Below are positions 61,540 through 64,000 of a DNA stretch of 64,000 nucleotides, one piece after another; the first letter of the stretch is position 1; each line of letters begins with the position of its first letter. The notes beneath the pieces were generated by a model, which ran no database searches, had not been told where the DNA came from, and saw nothing but the letters and a program-made list of their open reading frames with translations. Source of the stretch: Candidatus Zixiibacteriota bacterium (GTDB lineage Bacteria; Zixibacteria; MSB-5A5; GN15; JAAZOE01); NCBI GenBank assembly GCA_036480375.1, contig JAZGGI010000028.1, forward strand, positions 186,001 through 250,000, in the 5' to 3' direction. Made by a program: the position numbers and the translations under genes.

Positions 61540-62808
61540 ATGCGCGAAAAACAAGACAAGTATAATGATGTTTCAGAACCGGTTATGGTTAGTTCGATTC
61601 GGGGCGACAGGTCGATAAGAGGCCGGTTAGCCGACAAAAGATTTTTAAAAAACAGTTTAAGCTTTCAATCCGGGGAATACCGGGAAAGTAGATTTCGGAT
61701 TAAATTGTATCGTTTTATGGCGGAATCAATTCCCCTGGTTAGTTCGGTAATCTGGACATGGAGCCGTCTGGCGGCGGCTCCGGGGAAATTTCATTTATTG
61801 AAAGATAATAAGCAGATTGAAAATAGTCAGGCCCAGCGGACTATTGAGGAGTTATTCAAACGGATTATTAAGGAAAATTTCGGCCACAGCGGGTCGGAAA
61901 ACGAAATTTTGCCGGCATTTTTCCAATCGTTGTTTCTGGACGGGAATGTCGCGGGACGGTTTAGATTGCATCAGGATCTATCCGGAATTGAGAGTTTTCG
62001 ATTTTTTGATATGTCCAAAAGCGAAGTTAAAATTTCATCTCAAGGAGATATCAAAATTACGTCAGCGGATGAAAAAGGCGAGAGAACATATTCAGGGAAT
62101 GATTTATTTTTTTACGGTCATAATAGCGATTTATCCAATCCGTATGGTAAGTCGATTTTAAAAGCGGTATCATTCGTTTCATACGTGGAACAGCAATTGG
62201 TAGATGATATGAGGCGAGCGACGCATAATGCCGGTTATCACAGGTTGCATGTCAAGATAAAACCACCGGAAAAGAAAGAGGATGAGAGTGATGAGGCGTA
62301 TGTTCGCAGGGCCAATGGCTATTTTGACGAAACAGTTTCGATGATTCGTGATATCGAGACGGAAGATAATCCGGTAACCTGGGATGACGTCGCGATCGAA
62401 TATATCGGTCCGCGGACGCAGGGTGGCGTTCGCACAAGTAACTGGTATTTGACGCATCGGGCAATGATTGAGGAAATTTGCAGCGGGACGAATTTGGCGC
62501 CGTTTCTTCTGGGATATTCCTATAACACTACGACCAACTGGGCTCAGTTTAAATATGATTTGGTCATGCGCCAAGTCCATTCGGCGCAATATGCGGCCAG
62601 GAATTTTATGAGCTGGCTGGCAAATATTGAATTGGCCTTGAAGGGATTTAATCTGAGGGCGGACTGGGAATTTGATAATAGTTTTTCGGCTCTGGCAAAG
62701 GAGCAAACCGAGACTAAAAGCAAACAGGCGGCCTATATTATCGATTTGTTTAACGCCGGATTGATTGATCGTGACGAGGCCGCGAAAAAAGCGGCAGGGT
62801 TAATTTAA
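61540..62808 (+). CDS. Phage portal protein
   Basis: The 422-residue protein has the portal pattern: IPLVSSVIWTWSRLAA near the start, an acidic mid region, LFFYGHNSDLSNPYGKSILKAVSFV, and IEEICSGTNLAPFLLGYSYNTTTNWAQFKYDLVMRQVHSAQ, typical of SPP1/HK97-like portal proteins. Portal proteins form the twelve-subunit DNA channel of the capsid and bind the terminase. The gene lies immediately before a terminase gene, although terminase first is more usual. Confidence 0.8.
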   Translation: MREKQDKYNDVSEPVMVSSIRGDRSIRGRLADKRFLKNSLSFQSGEYRESRFRIKLYRFMAESIPLVSSVIWTWSRLAAAPGKFHLLKDNKQIENSQAQRTIEELFKRIIKENFGHSGSENEILPAFFQSLFLDGNVAGRFRLHQDLSGIESFRFFDMSKSEVKISSQGDIKITSADEKGERTYSGNDLFFYGHNSDLSNPYGKSILKAVSFVSYVEQQLVDDMRRATHNAGYHRLHVKIKPPEKKEDESDEAYVRRANGYFDETVSMIRDIETEDNPVTWDDVAIEYIGPRTQGGVRTSNWYLTHRAMIEEICSGTNLAPFLLGYSYNTTTNWAQFKYDLVMRQVHSAQYAARNFMSWLANIELALKGFNLRADWEFDNSFSALAKEQTETKSKQAAYIIDLFNAGLIDRDEAAKKAAGLI

Positions 62809-64000
62809 TCGGAAACGGTAAAAAACTCTTTGAACCGGGTCGAATAATTTGGAGAAAGGCTCTGCGCGACCCGGTTTATTTTTCTCAAAAGGTATTGGGG
62901 ATAAATCCTCACCCGGGTCAGGTGGCCTGGTTACTTGGCTCTAATCGTCCGGAGAATCTGTTGGCAACCGGTAATCGCTGGGGTAAATCATACGTTCAGG
63001 CGATAAAGATTCTCCATCGCGCGTTATTTAAAATTCGTTCCCCGGAAAATGACGGCGACGGTCATTATAATATTGTGGCGGCGTCGATAACCCAGGATCA
63101 GGCCAATATAATTTTTAATACCGCAGTGCGAATTGTGCGGTCGAATCAGTTATTTTCGGGATTGGTGAAGTCAATTAAAAGAACGCCGTATCCGATAATG
63201 ATATTTGGCAATGACGCCGTTATAACGGCACGAACGACCCAAAACCGGGGCAATTATTTGCTAGGCAATGATTATGATTTTTTTTCGTTTGATGAAGCCG
63301 CATTTGAGATCGAATCGGAGTATGTGATAAATGATGTTATCATGATGCGGCTGGCTGATAGAAACGGTCGATTGGATTTGATTTCAACACCTAATGGTAA
63401 AAACTGGTTTTATCGGCGGATGTGTGAGTTGCAAAAGGATTCCGAACGAGGGTATGTGCAGTTCGGGGATAGTCGAGATAATCCTTACCTTTCGAGGATG
63501 GCACTGAAAGCGCGATTAAAACAGTTGCCGGCGGATCGCGTGGCTCAGAATATAGCGGGGCAATTTATTGATAACAATCGGACGATATTCTCTTCGGTAG
63601 ATATCGACCGGGCTTTGACGTCAGGAGAACTTGAATCATTTAACTCCGAACGGAAATATATTTCGGGGTGGGATCTTGCTCGCAAGCAGACCCATACGGC
63701 AGGGATGACATTCGATGTTACCGATAAACCGTATAAACTGGTCGCATTTGATCGATTTAACAATCGCGATTGGTCGGATGTGGTAGCAGCCATCAGGCGC
63801 CGGCAGGATGAGTATAAAAGTAAGTTAGTCGTTGACGCGACAGGGTTGGGCGATGTGATTATCTCCGAGTTATCGGATTTAAAACCTGAAGGAGTGGTTT
63901 TTACGCCGAAGACTAAATCGGAGCTATTGGGGAATTTGTTGCTTCTTCATAATCGCAAGGAAATAAGGTATTGTGATATTGTTCAATATGAAGAAAAAGG
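62808..64000 (+). CDS. Phage terminase large subunit, partial
   Basis: The frame is open from 62775 and runs off the right edge without a stop. The ATPase has LLATGNRWGKSYV (Walker A) and YDFFSFDEAAFEIE (Walker B). The nuclease begins ISGWDLARKQTHTAG with SKLVVDATGLGDVI. The family start DPVYFSQKVLGINPHPGQ begins near 62868, yet no ATG, GTG or TTG lies upstream in frame; the first TTG is 62895, too late. ATC at 62808, overlapping the portal stop with AGGG about nine bases upstream, is taken as the best guess. A sequencing error or rare start is possible. Confidence 0.75.
   Translation, partial: MGNGKKLFEPGRIIWRKALRDPVYFSQKVLGINPHPGQVAWLLGSNRPENLLATGNRWGKSYVQAIKILHRALFKIRSPENDGDGHYNIVAASITQDQANIIFNTAVRIVRSNQLFSGLVKSIKRTPYPIMIFGNDAVITARTTQNRGNYLLGNDYDFFSFDEAAFEIESEYVINDVIMMRLADRNGRLDLISTPNGKNWFYRRMCELQKDSERGYVQFGDSRDNPYLSRMALKARLKQLPADRVAQNIAGQFIDNNRTIFSSVDIDRALTSGELESFNSERKYISGWDLARKQTHTAGMTFDVTDKPYKLVAFDRFNNRDWSDVVAAIRRRQDEYKSKLVVDATGLGDVIISELSDLKPEGVVFTPKTKSELLGNLLLLHNRKEIRYCDIVQYEEK
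62833..62876. repeat. Ten-base inverted repeat in the terminase 5' region
   Basis: AACCGGGTCG (62833-62842) and CGACCCGGTT (62867-62876) pair over 24 bases and are followed by a T-rich stretch. It overlaps codons that look like real terminase sequence. Confidence 0.6.

Noticed and set aside
1-64000. CRISPR array or tRNA/rRNA genes
   Set aside because: No regularly spaced direct repeats of CRISPR size and no cloverleaf or rRNA-like sequence were recognised by eye; a tRNAscan or Infernal run could still find something.

Overview
The window looks like chromosome from an uncultured diderm bacterium of the FCB/Zixibacteria kind. This is inferred from protein style rather than a marker gene. The signs are secreted peptidases ending in two-repeat dockerin modules, paired CBM9/DUF5916 outer-membrane proteins, large TPR-sigma54 regulators, moderately AT-rich DNA, AAGGAGG-type ribosome sites with occasional TTG/GTG starts, and a CotH/VTC/DUF4956 cluster. 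No rRNA, tRNA or CRISPR array was recognised.

Layout. 1-3.7 kb: DUF4956 - CotH kinase - VTC operon, then a convergent membrane phosphoesterase. 5.2-7.2 kb: a DUF4388 protein and three small unknown genes ending at a strong terminator. 7.2-13 kb: a fused radical-SAM protein, rsmB, a PASTA protein and a LOG-family protein. 13-18.3 kb: two CBM9/DUF5916 paralogues on the minus strand, facing away from a ubiE-like methyltransferase. 19.2-22.9 kb: an accessory island bordered by short hairpin repeats, holding a GIY-YIG protein and a three-gene set (sigma-like factor, small protein, ImmA/IrrE protease). 22.9-30.4 kb: a C_GCAxxG protein, a cation efflux pump, rlmD, a YhaN-like coiled-coil ATPase, a HIT protein and an aconitase-like protein that has lost its iron-sulphur ligands and gained an N-terminal HTH region. 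30.4-36.1 kb: a tightly overlapping minus-strand operon for folate and pantothenate cofactors (class II aldolase, aminotransferase, folB, folK, deoxynucleoside kinase, panB, panC).

36.2-39.7 kb holds a small exported Asp/Pro-rich peptide gene followed by a TPR-GAF-sigma54 activator. 39.8-51.2 kb holds four tandem secreted M28 peptidases with dockerins and clear signs of sequence exchange. 51.3-57.8 kb holds superoxide dismutase, a methyltransferase, a cysteine-free Rrf2 regulator next to cysK (a CymR/CysK-like pair), a sigma54-type promoter driving a roughly 165-nt structured transcript with its own terminator, a glycosyltransferase and an outer-membrane protein. 57.9-61.3 kb holds a RecB/Cas4-like nuclease, a secreted possible cohesin-like protein and a TPR lipoprotein. 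From 61.5 kb to the edge are a phage portal protein and a large terminase, so a prophage or gene-transfer-agent-like locus begins here.

The most promising candidates for undescribed biology are the sigma54-driven GGA-rich small RNA at 55.83-55.99 kb, the HTH-fused pseudo-aconitase at 28.76-30.37 kb, the peptide/TPR-sigma54 pair at 36.35-39.66 kb, and the sigma/small protein/ImmA module at 20.5-22.2 kb.
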